Positions 23,733 through 32,644 of a stretch of DNA of 45,225 nt are shown here, in pieces. A program made the translations under genes and the position numbers. The DNA comes from Acetatifactor sp. GTDB taxonomy: Bacteria; Bacillota; Clostridia; Lachnospirales; Lachnospiraceae. The notes under the pieces were generated by a model. That model had not been told where the DNA came from and did not search any database. It saw only the letters and a program-made list of their open reading frames with translations. Position 1 is the first letter of the stretch; each line of letters begins with the position of its first letter. The stretch covers positions 14,499-59,723 of the forward strand of contig JAFLRN010000010.1 of the NCBI GenBank assembly GCA_022511385.1. Direction: 5' to 3'.

Positions 23733-25103
23733 CTAAAAAGGGAACCTGCCGCCGCCCATGCCGGGAAATCCCCCGAACATGCCGCGGCCCTTCTTGCCAC
23801 CGCCGCCAAACTGCTTCATCATCTTCTGGCTTTGCTCGAACTGTTTGATAAAGCGATTCACCACCGCGATATCCACACCGGCTCCCTTTGCAATACGGTG
23901 CTTTCTCTGGGGATTTAAAAGCTTGGGGCTGCGGCGTTCCTCCTTGGTCATAGAGAGAACAATGGCCTCCATGTGCTTCAACTGTTTCTCATCCACCATG
24001 GATTCCAGATCTGCGCCTTTGATTCCCAGTCCGGGCAGCATCCCAAGGATACTGGATAGGCCACCCATGTTCCGCATCTGCTTCATGCTCTCCAGATAGT
24101 CCTCAAAATCGAACTTACCCTTCTTCATGCGGCCGGCCATCTCGCGGCCCTTTTCCTCATCTATATCGATGCTCTCCTGGGCCTTCTCGATCAGCGTCAG
24201 AACATCGCCCATACCCAGAATCCTATTTGCCATTCTATCAGGATAGAACTGCTCCATGTCGGAGAGTTTTTCTCCCATGCCCACATAGAGAATGGGCCTT
24301 CCCGTAACAGCCTTGATAGAAAGCGCTGCACCGCCCCGGGTGTCGCCGTCCATCTTAGTCAGAACAACGCCGTCAATGCCAACCTTTTCGTCAAACTCCT
24401 TAGCCACATTCACGGCATCCTGACCGGTCATGGCATCCACCACAAGAAGGGTCTGGTGTACGGCTACACTACTCTTGATCTCCTGCAGCTCAGCCATCAT
24501 GTCCTCGTCCACATGCAGGCGTCCTGCGGTATCAAGGATCACCACGTTATGGCCGTTCTTTTCCGCAAAAGCAATTGCCTCCCGGGCAATCTCCACAGGC
24601 TTGTGGTCCGTGCCCATCGAGAACACGTCCACCTCCTGCTTTTTTCCGTTGATCTGCAGCTGTTCAATAGCAGCCGGTCTGTAAATGTCGCAGGCCACAA
24701 GCAGGGATTTCTTGCCCTTTGTTTTCAGCTTTCCAGCAATCTTTGCCGTGGCCGTGGTCTTACCTGCACCCTGGAGACCTGCCATCATGATAACAGTGAT
24801 GGCCTTGCCGGGCTGCATGGCAATCTCGGTGGTCTCACTGCCCATCAGGGAGATCATCTCTTCATTTACGATCTTGATGACCATCTGGCCGGGATTTAAG
24901 CCATTCATCACGTCCTGGCCGATGGCACGTTCCTCTACGGCCTTAACGAACTGCTTCACCACACGGAAGTTCACGTCTGCCTCCAGAAGCGCCATTTTCA
25001 CTTCCTTCAGGGCGGCTTTTACATCCTCCTCCGTCAGGCGTCCCTTGCCTCTCAGACTTTTGAATACATTCTGTAATTTATCTGTTAAGCTCTCAAATGC
25101 CAC
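23733..25103 (-). CDS. ffh: Signal recognition particle GTPase Ffh (SRP54)
   Basis: Protein component of the signal recognition particle that delivers nascent membrane proteins to FtsY/SecYEG. It has an N domain, the G domain with GLQGAGKTTATAKIAGKL, DTAGRLHVDEDMM and LTKMDGDTRGGAALS, then the Met-rich M domain (MKQMRNMGGLSSILGMLPGL) with an RNA-binding helix region and a Gly/Phe-rich tail (GKKGRGMFGGFPGMGGG). Length 456 is normal. It is preceded by ylxM with a 30-bp gap, the regular Firmicutes pair. Confidence 0.98.
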   Translation of the reverse strand: MAFESLTDKLQNVFKSLRGKGRLTEEDVKAALKEVKMALLEADVNFRVVKQFVKAVEERAIGQDVMNGLNPGQMVIKIVNEEMISLMGSETTEIAMQPGKAITVIMMAGLQGAGKTTATAKIAGKLKTKGKKSLLVACDIYRPAAIEQLQINGKKQEVDVFSMGTDHKPVEIAREAIAFAEKNGHNVVILDTAGRLHVDEDMMAELQEIKSSVAVHQTLLVVDAMTGQDAVNVAKEFDEKVGIDGVVLTKMDGDTRGGAALSIKAVTGRPILYVGMGEKLSDMEQFYPDRMANRILGMGDVLTLIEKAQESIDIDEEKGREMAGRMKKGKFDFEDYLESMKQMRNMGGLSSILGMLPGLGIKGADLESMVDEKQLKHMEAIVLSMTKEERRSPKLLNPQRKHRIAKGAGVDIAVVNRFIKQFEQSQKMMKQFGGGGKKGRGMFGGFPGMGGGRFPF

Positions 25104-25133
25104 CTGATACTCCTTATATCCTTATAACTCTTT

Positions 25134-25601
25134 CTATAATTCTTCCATCAACCCTTGCGCAAGATGAGCAATACGTTGCATCCGATCCACCATGTGGCTG
25201 AAAACCTCCCCACCGTCATTCCCTACGGGTTCTGCAGCGGCAGGATTCGCCCCAGGTTCCTGTCCATCCGGTTCTGTAATTTTTGTCAAATCGGCAATGC
25301 CCGTCTGGTCTGAATCACCTGTGGAATCCGCACTACCAGCCAGCCGCCTGATCTCCATGACAGTCTCTTTCGCCTTGGCGAACCGTTCCACCAGATGGAG
25401 CTTGCTCTCATATTCCTGAAGAATCCTGTCACAACGCCTGATCAGATCATGTACGCCCTGCCTGCTTATTCCGCGCTCCTCGGCAATCTCCCCCAGCGAC
25501 ATGTCATTGTATACCACATCCTCATAGATGCTCCGCTGATGGTCGGTCAGCAGTTCGCCGTAAAAATCATACAGCATTGTCTGTTCATAAATCTTTTCCA
25601 T
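25134..25601 (-). CDS. ylxM: YlxM-family DNA-binding protein / SRP-associated factor
   Basis: Helix-turn-helix protein of the UPF0122 family, almost always encoded just before ffh; in some streptococci it modulates SRP GTPase activity. The N-terminal half reads [19 protein letters not shown], then [20 protein letters not shown], a sigma-factor region-4-like HTH. At 155 residues it is longer than the usual 105-115: the extra C-terminal part (about 100-140) is Gly/Ala/Pro/Asp-rich and probably disordered. It is the first gene of the operon through trmD and has a strong promoter. Confidence 0.94.
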   Translation of the reverse strand: MEKIYEQTMLYDFYGELLTDHQRSIYEDVVYNDMSLGEIAEERGISRQGVHDLIRRCDRILQEYESKLHLVERFAKAKETVMEIRRLAGSADSTGDSDQTGIADLTKITEPDGQEPGANPAAAEPVGNDGGEVFSHMVDRMQRIAHLAQGLMEEL

Positions 25602-25649
25602 ACTTTTCTCTTCAATGCCACAACTATCTCGCTTGTAGGCACCTTGTGT

Positions 25650-25678
25650 ATCTTACTACAAAGAAAACCAGGTGTCAA
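25650..25678 (-). promoter_or_regulatory. Strong sigma-A promoter of the ylxM-ffh-rpsP-trmD operon
   Basis: Minus strand TTGACA (25673-25678, perfect), 17-bp spacer, TAAGAT (25650-25655), 49 bp before the ylxM ATG. This is one of the best promoter matches in the window and marks the operon start. Confidence 0.8.
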
Positions 25679-25723
25679 GTATTTTTTCTTGACAGCCAAC
25701 AAATCCCAAAAATCCATTAACGC

Positions 25724-25752
25724 TTGCCTTTTTACTCCCATTGCTGTAAAAT
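25724..25752 (+). promoter_or_regulatory. Sigma-A-like promoter of the HTH-like gene
   Basis: Plus strand TTGCCT (25724-25729), 17-bp spacer, TAAAAT (25747-25752), 33 bp before the ATG at 25785. It is divergent from the ylxM promoter. Confidence 0.65.
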
Positions 25753-25784
25753 AAAAGTGTTAGTTAGGTGGAAGGGGATTTCTA

Positions 25785-26885
25785 ATGAATATAGCATTAA
25801 CGCATGCTTCCGAAGAAGAACTTGATCGTATTCTTTCCAGTAATTTTACTCCTGCCATGGCAGCGGAATACCTTAGGGAAGAGCGGATAGCTTTGCGTAA
25901 TTTCGGAGAAACCCTACGGGAAATCTACCCTGAACCGGATTTATCTTCCCGTCTTGCAGCAGCTTTTCTGACAAACAATCCCAAAGCTAACCCGGAGTCC
26001 GTCCAGCGCCGCATCCGTAACTGGCTGTCCGGAAGCAATCAGCCCTCCAACCGTGAGGACATCTTCCGAATCGCATTCGCTCTGGACCTTACAGAACAGC
26101 AATCCAGCTACCTATTGGGACTATGCACGGGCTATGGCATACATTATCGTGAGGGGCGGGACGTGATCTACTCCTGGTTTCTGAGAACGGACCGCGGATA
26201 TAGCGAGGCTCAGGAATTCTTTGCATCCCTGCCGCCGATTCCCCGTTTTGATCAAGTGCCAAAGAATCCCTCCACCCATATCACGCGGGAGCTGCAGAAC
26301 ATATTCTCTCACGTTCAGACCCTGGATGAACTTCGGGAATGCTATCTGGAGAATCTGGAAAACTTTGGCGCACTGCACATGAGAGCCTATACCTATTTTG
26401 AAAAATATCTGGATCAGTTGATTCATCCCTCCTCAGCCCTTGGAAACACTATCGATCCGGATTATTCCATGGAAGCCGTTATGGAGCTTTATCTCTCTTT
26501 AAAGATGCCTTCCGGCAAGACCCGATCCGGATATACTGTGACACAAAAGCTGATCAAGCAGAACTGGCCTAATACCACAGCGCTTAAGAATATTCGAAAT
26601 CACAAAGAAGATGTATCCCGCAAGCTGCTGCTTCTGCTCTATGTCATTACAGAAAATGTTCTGGATGAAAAATACAGTGAATTGGACGAAGAATACATTA
26701 CTTTACAGGAAAAGGTTGAAGACCACTGGTGGACGCTGAACGCCATCCTGACAGACTGTGGAATGCCCTTACTGGATCCGCGCAATGCTACAGACTGGCT
26801 GGTATTATATGCCATCACAGCTACTGACCAGCCTATGAGCGAAAGAATGGAACAAGTGATAGAACACATTTTTGCAGATACATAA
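25785..26885 (+). CDS. Uncharacterised protein with HTH-like N-terminal region
   Basis: A 366-residue soluble protein I do not recognise. Residues about 70-115 (SVQRRIRNWLSGSNQPSNREDIFRIAFALDLT) resemble a helix-turn-helix of XRE type followed by a helical segment. The rest is helical, Leu/Glu-rich, with no membrane segment or catalytic motif. A possible reading is a transcription regulator with a helical sensing domain. AAGGGG lies about 7 bp before the ATG and a good promoter precedes it. It ends 1 bp from the stop of the last kinase gene on the opposite strand, without a terminator, so transcripts of the two would overlap. Its relation to the kinase cluster is positional inference only. 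Confidence 0.75.
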   Translation: MNIALTHASEEELDRILSSNFTPAMAAEYLREERIALRNFGETLREIYPEPDLSSRLAAAFLTNNPKANPESVQRRIRNWLSGSNQPSNREDIFRIAFALDLTEQQSSYLLGLCTGYGIHYREGRDVIYSWFLRTDRGYSEAQEFFASLPPIPRFDQVPKNPSTHITRELQNIFSHVQTLDELRECYLENLENFGALHMRAYTYFEKYLDQLIHPSSALGNTIDPDYSMEAVMELYLSLKMPSGKTRSGYTVTQKLIKQNWPNTTALKNIRNHKEDVSRKLLLLLYVITENVLDEKYSELDEEYITLQEKVEDHWWTLNAILTDCGMPLLDPRNATDWLVLYAITATDQPMSERMEQVIEHIFADT

Positions 26886-26886
26886 C

Positions 26887-27852
26887 TCAATTCAAATATA
26901 ACGCATCATGTAAATCCCTCATGGACTGAAAACGCCGTCTGGGCCGGATTCCCATTCCATATAAAAGTGCCTGTTCCTGCTCCACACCAAGTTCCACGCC
27001 CAATCTGCGGGGCAGAATCAATTCATCTTTACAAATCCGGTCTATGGAATGCTCCGGCACCTTCCCTGTGAGACAATAATAAATCGTGGCCGATAAAGCA
27101 TAGACATCCGTCCAGGGTCCCTGCCCCTTATGCTGATACTGCTCAATGGGAGCAAATCCGTCTTTCAATGCAATGGTCATCGTTTCTGTGATGGTTCCCG
27201 CTTCCCTGGCACAGCCGAAATCCAACAGCCGTATCCGTCCTTTTTCCAGCATAAGGTTTTCGGGACTAATATCCCGATGGATCAAGCTCTGTGAATGCAT
27301 TTCATCCAATTCCCCAAACAGCGGTTCCAACAGGGGAAGAAGTTCCCCCACCGGAATCCGGCCGCCCTTTTGCACCGTCAATTCCCGCAGGGTTGTCCCC
27401 TCAATATATTCCATAATGATATAAGCTGTATTATGCTCCTCAAAAAAATCTCTGACACCGACGACGGCATGCAGCTTCTCTAAGCGTGCCATGGTGCGGG
27501 CTTCTCTTAAAAACTTTTTTTTCCTCTCTTCAAAACGCTGGAATGCATTGCCCGTATAACAGGAAACATCCAGAGAAAGCTTGGACAGACGGGAGGCGTT
27601 GTCTGTGGGAAAGTATTCCTTGATCGCCACCTTTAAATCCAGCCTTTGGTCATAGCCAATATAAGTAATGCCAAAGCCGCCTCCGCCCAGCGCCCTGCCC
27701 ACCTGATAACGCCCGGCAAGCATCGTTCCAGGTGGCAGATGATGTTCCTCCGGTACATAAGCTCCGCTCTTAAGCCCGCATACCGGACAAACACCGTCTT
27801 GGGAAACAGGGTTCATACAATAAAAACAATATTTCGTTTCCAGTTCTGCCAC
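26887..27852 (-). CDS. Zinc-ribbon Ser/Thr protein kinase (soluble)
   Basis: A 321-residue Hanks-type kinase with no membrane segment. Residues 9-26 are a zinc ribbon (CFYC...CPVC). The kinase domain has the Gly loop GGGGFGITY, the ATP Lys 78 in VAIKEYFP, the Glu in FLREARTM, the catalytic HRDISPEN and the metal-binding DFGCAR. The activation segment TMTIALKDGFAPIEQYQ has possible phosphorylation sites. The chain stops soon after the kinase fold. It is the last gene of the kinase-phosphatase-FHA cluster. The start is uncertain: GTG 27852 overlaps its own GGGAGG site, an ATG further down would remove the first Cys pair, and a CTG three codons after the GTG has better spacing. Confidence 0.87.
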   Translation of the reverse strand: MAELETKYCFYCMNPVSQDGVCPVCGLKSGAYVPEEHHLPPGTMLAGRYQVGRALGGGGFGITYIGYDQRLDLKVAIKEYFPTDNASRLSKLSLDVSCYTGNAFQRFEERKKKFLREARTMARLEKLHAVVGVRDFFEEHNTAYIIMEYIEGTTLRELTVQKGGRIPVGELLPLLEPLFGELDEMHSQSLIHRDISPENLMLEKGRIRLLDFGCAREAGTITETMTIALKDGFAPIEQYQHKGQGPWTDVYALSATIYYCLTGKVPEHSIDRICKDELILPRRLGVELGVEQEQALLYGMGIRPRRRFQSMRDLHDALYLN

Positions 27853-27890
27853 CTCCCTTCTGCTACAGTATCAACAGTTCATCTCCGGCT

Positions 27891-30800
27891 TTAATACTGC
27901 TCATAAATCACTTCATTTCCGGTAAACTCCCCATTCAGCGTGCGAATATAAGCTTCCGGATCTAAGTGCATTTCGCCTTGATTATTCATCCAGGCCGGAT
28001 TTGCTGCTCCGACAGGAGCGTTTATCAAAAAGCCTGTAGGACCCGCAAGATAAAAATATCCATTATTTTCCAGATACCCCTGCAACTGGCTGTTATCTCC
28101 TCCAATAGCAAAACTGGCATATCCGTTGTTATAAAAAGAAAAATCATTTCCAAGAGTAATATAAAAACCTCCGGCTATAAATGCTCCACCGGGTGCCACA
28201 TACAAGTTGCCTTTTTCGACAACTAGGCCGCCAGATTCATAAAATGTGCCATCCTTACTGATACCTATGGATAAATTCTGGCGCCAATCCTGCCGGACCA
28301 TATTATGGAACTGACCTCTCCCTGAAATATCAATGATCCCTTCATCCCCCCATTGGATCTCGCCCATATTAAGAACACACGCATGCCCCAAAATTCGGAT
28401 CGAAGTTTCTTCCAGGTATCCTTTCTGAATCATCAGTGCATTATCATAAAAGGTCATCTCACCGTAATGATGGATTTCTCCATTATCATTCATAATGCAG
28501 TCCGTGCCATTGTAATTACTTTCCCCTTGCGCATTCCCCAGCTTTATTATACTTTCCGGAGTGTTCATTTCTATTGTACCAAACATGTTTTGTAAGCTGG
28601 AACCGTGAGTCAAAGTGAGATTATCCACTTTTAAATAACCACTATTCAGCAAAAAGCAGCCATCTAATATCAGCTCGGATCCTTCTGTCATAATCAATTC
28701 TGCATGCCCTGAAATCTCCATTTCTTTCGTTAGGATAAGCGGTTCCTTAACGTTCCACGAGACAGTTCCTGTGACGCATATCTTTTCCACCTCCGGATCC
28801 TGCAGGGCATCGTACAGCGCACCAAAACTGGAAACCTCACATACCCGCGGCAGGTCCAGTGGATTAATAGCATTTTTCAAATGAACCCATCCGTCTTTCA
28901 CATAATCATACTGAGTAGTGTAATGACAATAAATGGCACCGGCCTCATTACTCAGGATACCTCCCGGTTCACAGACAAATTCTCCGCTAAACATTTCAAT
29001 GATTCCCTCATTATGCAGCGTAGCATTGTCACATAAAATGATCCTTCCATCTGACCCGTTTTTTAAATAGGTCGTTATTTTCGTAATTCCCTTTTCTACG
29101 CGAAACTCACCATAATTTATAATTTCAGTCCCAGCGGCTCCAGGGGAAATATCAAACCATCCATCAGCAGCACATGCCACTGTACCTGAATTGACCAAAC
29201 TGATATTATAATTTCCTCCTGCACCTGAAAATCTTAGATTTCCTATATTGCAGACTAGTCCCCGCATTTCATCTCCTTGAGCACAATACTGTTGAAGTTC
29301 CAATTCTCCCATATTGACAAGAACAGCATCCAATTGCAAAAGCTTTGTGTTGATCATTTCACCATAATTTATTATCCCTGCACCGCTGTATGCATAAAAA
29401 TCATAGCTCTGTATCCATCCTTCATTCCAAAGGAAAGCTCCTTCCCGTAGAGCTACAACATTCTGAAAGGATACCGCCGCACCTTCCTCTATCAATATTG
29501 GAACATTAGATTCCAGTCCTTCTGTAATTGTCATATCTTCACAAATGACAGCGGCCTGATTCGCATCTATGGCCTGATAAAGCGTAGCTACATCCCTGAC
29601 CTCTACGGCATCTTGGAAAAGAGTATTTCTCCCGCCGACGATCAAATTAGTATAATCGTGTTTTTCACCGTTCAGGATCCGTATATCCTCATCCCTTTCC
29701 AGCCAAAGAATTTCCGCCCAAATACAGTCATGATTGTCTGCAACGATTCTGCCGCCATCGGTTGTCCGGATAATACAATTTGATCCTGCCTCTCCTTCAA
29801 CCCAGAGACAAGCGTTTTCACCTTGTACGGTAATCGGATCAAATAATGTCAAGGAAGCATTTTTCTCCACCAAAACAGGTTTCGTAATTGTTAAAGCACC
29901 ATAAACTGCACCTGCATCTACCCCTTCCGAGATCCGTATTGCCGGCACCGTCTCGTCATCCATCAATTGCTGGAGAATATCGGCAGATAATTCTGTCGGA
30001 GCTACCGTGTCTGCAAAGAGTGTATCATATAATTCAGTCTCTTGTACAGGGTCAGTCTGACTTCCCAACTGTGAATCATCCGTTAATGCACCAACCTCAT
30101 CCGTATGATTCATTGTCTCTTCAGGTTCATCTTTTGACGGAATGACTATCAAGACAATACATATAACTGCCACCAGCAATACAGCACAGCCTGCCAGAAT
30201 AAACATCAGTTTCCGATTCTTCAGCTGCTGCTTTAAAACATAAATAACCTCTATGATTCGTTCTTTTACCGACTTCTCCTCATCATAGTCTGTTTCAGAC
30301 AGATCAATCTCCCCATTAGGATCCAGAACTACAGTTTTACTCCATGAACCATTCTTTATTCCTCCACCTGAATCCGTCCTCTGTTCCGGAACCGGATCAA
30401 CTCGGACCGGATCAACTCGAGCTGGCTCAACTCGGGCCGGAACGTTAGCAGCCGAATCAATCCGAGGCGGATTTTCCATAACCGGAGCCTCCTGCTTCGG
30501 TTCTGGCATCACATTTGTGTATAATGCAACATACAGCTCATCCACACTCTGGAATCGATCCTTCGCCTTGACGTTCATTCCGTGAAGAAGGGCTGTCTCC
30601 TGATCCGCTGTCAAGTCCACTCCAAGTCTCCTGGGCGGCACCAATTCCTCTTCATTCAAACGGTCTACCGCTGACTGTGGCGTTTTTCCTGTCAGACAAT
30701 AGTAAACTGTGGCAGACAGGGCATAAACATCCGTCCACGGTCCCTGGCCCTTGTGCTGGTATTGTTCTATAGGCGCAAAACCCTGCTTCAGTGCTATCGT

Positions 30801-31463
30801 CATCGTTTCCGACTGAGCTGAGGATTCTCTGGCACAGCCAAAATCCAAAAGCTTGATCTTCCCATTTTCCAACATCAGATTATCCGGGCTGATATCCCGA
30901 TGAATCAGGCCCAGCTCATGGACAGATGTAAGCGCAGGAAAAAGCGGTTCAAGCATATACAGCAGCTCTCCCGCAGGAATACGCCCACCTCTTTGGTTCA
31001 CCAACTCCTTCAGTGTGGTTCCTTCCACATATTCCATTACAATATAAGCGGTGTTGTTCTCTTCAAAAAAATCTTTGACGCTGACAATGTTCTGCAGCTT
31101 ATCCAGGCGCGCCATCGTACGTGCTTCCCGCAGGAATTTCACCTTGCCGGAATGAAACTTTTCCGCCGCATGAGCATAGTTGGAAACTTCCAGGGATGCT
31201 TGAGAAAAACGGTATACCCTATCAATGGGAAAATATTCCTTGATTGCAACCTTCATCTCCAGGTTCAGATCGCAGCCTATATATGTGATGCCAAAGCCGC
31301 CTTCTCCCAAAACGCGCCCAACCAAATACCGATCATGTAATACTGATCCAAGAGGCAGATGATGGTCTCTCGGTGTATAGACGCCTTCGGTCAATCCGCA
31401 ATTCGTGCAGGTTTCTCCCTCTTTTACCGGATTCATACAATATGGACAAAAGTTTTTATCCAT
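27891..31463 (-). CDS. Zinc-ribbon Ser/Thr kinase with membrane helix and large beta-solenoid-like ectodomain
   Basis: A 1190-residue receptor-type kinase. Residues 6-23 form a zinc ribbon (CPYC...CTNC). The kinase domain (about 45-315) has GEGGFGITY, Lys 75, Glu 113, HRDISPDN (Asp 190) and DFGCAR (Asp 207). A Pro/Val/Asp linker with VDPVRVDP-type repeats (about 343-360) leads to one membrane helix at about 418-441. About 745 residues then lie outside the cell. These repeat short Asn/Gly turns between beta-rich strands (for example AGIINYGEMINTKLL, NMGELELQQY, LHNEGIIEMFSGEF), which suggests a parallel beta-helix like polysaccharide-binding or pectate-lyase folds. No catalytic motif is evident there. 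AAGGGGG precedes the ATG. The ectodomain probably senses an extracellular ligand; that is inference. Confidence 0.87.
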   Translation of the reverse strand: MDKNFCPYCMNPVKEGETCTNCGLTEGVYTPRDHHLPLGSVLHDRYLVGRVLGEGGFGITYIGCDLNLEMKVAIKEYFPIDRVYRFSQASLEVSNYAHAAEKFHSGKVKFLREARTMARLDKLQNIVSVKDFFEENNTAYIVMEYVEGTTLKELVNQRGGRIPAGELLYMLEPLFPALTSVHELGLIHRDISPDNLMLENGKIKLLDFGCARESSAQSETMTIALKQGFAPIEQYQHKGQGPWTDVYALSATVYYCLTGKTPQSAVDRLNEEELVPPRRLGVDLTADQETALLHGMNVKAKDRFQSVDELYVALYTNVMPEPKQEAPVMENPPRIDSAANVPARVEPARVDPVRVDPVPEQRTDSGGGIKNGSWSKTVVLDPNGEIDLSETDYDEEKSVKERIIEVIYVLKQQLKNRKLMFILAGCAVLLVAVICIVLIVIPSKDEPEETMNHTDEVGALTDDSQLGSQTDPVQETELYDTLFADTVAPTELSADILQQLMDDETVPAIRISEGVDAGAVYGALTITKPVLVEKNASLTLFDPITVQGENACLWVEGEAGSNCIIRTTDGGRIVADNHDCIWAEILWLERDEDIRILNGEKHDYTNLIVGGRNTLFQDAVEVRDVATLYQAIDANQAAVICEDMTITEGLESNVPILIEEGAAVSFQNVVALREGAFLWNEGWIQSYDFYAYSGAGIINYGEMINTKLLQLDAVLVNMGELELQQYCAQGDEMRGLVCNIGNLRFSGAGGNYNISLVNSGTVACAADGWFDISPGAAGTEIINYGEFRVEKGITKITTYLKNGSDGRIILCDNATLHNEGIIEMFSGEFVCEPGGILSNEAGAIYCHYTTQYDYVKDGWVHLKNAINPLDLPRVCEVSSFGALYDALQDPEVEKICVTGTVSWNVKEPLILTKEMEISGHAELIMTEGSELILDGCFLLNSGYLKVDNLTLTHGSSLQNMFGTIEMNTPESIIKLGNAQGESNYNGTDCIMNDNGEIHHYGEMTFYDNALMIQKGYLEETSIRILGHACVLNMGEIQWGDEGIIDISGRGQFHNMVRQDWRQNLSIGISKDGTFYESGGLVVEKGNLYVAPGGAFIAGGFYITLGNDFSFYNNGYASFAIGGDNSQLQGYLENNGYFYLAGPTGFLINAPVGAANPAWMNNQGEMHLDPEAYIRTLNGEFTGNEVIYEQY
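30391..30440. repeat. 15-bp in-frame repeat in the kinase linker
   Basis: Units ACCGGATCAACTCGG, ACCGGATCAACTCGA and GCTGGCTCAACTCGG plus a partial unit follow each other with a 15-bp period (five codons), encoding the R-V-[DE]-P-[VA] linker repeats. Because the unit is a multiple of 3, copy-number changes would lengthen or shorten the juxtamembrane linker without breaking the frame. Confidence 0.8.
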
Positions 31464-31476
31464 TTGTTGTTCCCCC

Positions 31477-32640
31477 TTAACGCATGTAATACAATAGTAA
31501 CAGAATAATCAACACTCCAAATATAGCAAGAAACGGAAACAGGAACTTTGCTTCTTGCAGCTTGGAAATCAGTTCCTCAAAAGACGACTGTGCCTGGCTC
31601 TGGTCTGACACAGGTTGTTCCACTTCAGGGACAGCCGGCTGCTCTTCTTGCATCTGGGGCGTAACAGGCTCTTCATTCTGTACGGAACTGTGAAGTTCCG
31701 GAAACAGACGCTCTGCAAAAATCTCCATATTCATTGGACGAAACTTTGGCTGAACCGTCATTCCCCAAAGGATTGCTTCCTCCTGATCCGATGCGATTGG
31801 GACTCCTTGGGAAATCAGTGTTTTTATTTCATCGTTATCCAACCGCTCCACTGCAGATGGCGGAATAACTCCCGTCAGACAATAATAGATCGTTGCCGAC
31901 AGCGCATATACATCCGTCCACGGTCCCTGTCCTTTGGTCTGATACTGTTCCACAGGAGCAAATCCATGTTTGAGCAAAACCGTCATGGATTTTCCGTCCT
32001 CCATAAACCTGGCGCAGCCAAAGTCCAAAAGCTTTAATGATCCGTCTTCCATCCATATCAGATTATCTGGACTGATATCCCGGTGGATCACACCTTCTTT
32101 ATGAATCTGTGCCAGGTCTCTGATCAGCGCAGGAAGCTTGGGAAGCAGATCCTTCGGTAAAATCCTGCCCTCTCTTCTTACTTTCTTATAAAGCGGCTCT
32201 CCATCTATAAATTCCATCACCAGGTACGCAGTGTGATTGGCCTCAAAAAAATCATAAACCCTTACGATGGATGGCGCCGGCTCTAAAGCAGAAAGCATCT
32301 GTGCCTCTTTTAAGAAGCTTGCCATTCCGCCGGCATAAGCACTTTCCAACCCCGGCTGCGGATCAGCAAAAACCCCCTCGGTCCGCTTACTGCAGCGGAC
32401 CGGGTAATATTCTTTAATCGCAACTCGTTTACGGTTCTGTAGATCCAGTCCGATATAAGTGATACCAAAACCGCCCTGTCCACGGGCCGCTCCCAACTGG
32501 TAGGTATGCCCTGTGCTCTGAGAAGACAGCAGGGTGCCCACAGGTAATTGGGGCGGATTACCTTGCCATGCAACATCTCCTCCACAAAGCGAACACTGGC
32601 TTCCCTGTACCGGATGCATACAGTGCGGACAATATTCCAT
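31477..32640 (-). CDS. Zinc-ribbon Ser/Thr kinase with C-terminal membrane anchor
   Basis: A 387-residue Hanks-type kinase. Residues 4-20 are the zinc ribbon (CPHC...CSLC); the kinase domain has GQGGFGITYIG, Lys 76 in VAIKEYYP, HRDISPDN and DFGCARF, and an activation segment SMTVLLKHGFAPVEQYQ. A Gln/Glu/Pro-rich linker leads to a single C-terminal membrane helix (about 363-384) ending in a short tail (YYMR), so the kinase faces the cytoplasm like a tail-anchored protein and has no ectodomain. It starts 4 bp after the protease-FHA gene, implying close coupling, and ends 13 bp before the receptor-type kinase gene. Confidence 0.87.
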   Translation of the reverse strand: MEYCPHCMHPVQGSQCSLCGGDVAWQGNPPQLPVGTLLSSQSTGHTYQLGAARGQGGFGITYIGLDLQNRKRVAIKEYYPVRCSKRTEGVFADPQPGLESAYAGGMASFLKEAQMLSALEPAPSIVRVYDFFEANHTAYLVMEFIDGEPLYKKVRREGRILPKDLLPKLPALIRDLAQIHKEGVIHRDISPDNLIWMEDGSLKLLDFGCARFMEDGKSMTVLLKHGFAPVEQYQTKGQGPWTDVYALSATIYYCLTGVIPPSAVERLDNDEIKTLISQGVPIASDQEEAILWGMTVQPKFRPMNMEIFAERLFPELHSSVQNEEPVTPQMQEEQPAVPEVEQPVSDQSQAQSSFEELISKLQEAKFLFPFLAIFGVLIILLLLYYMR

Positions 32641-32644
32641 AAAT

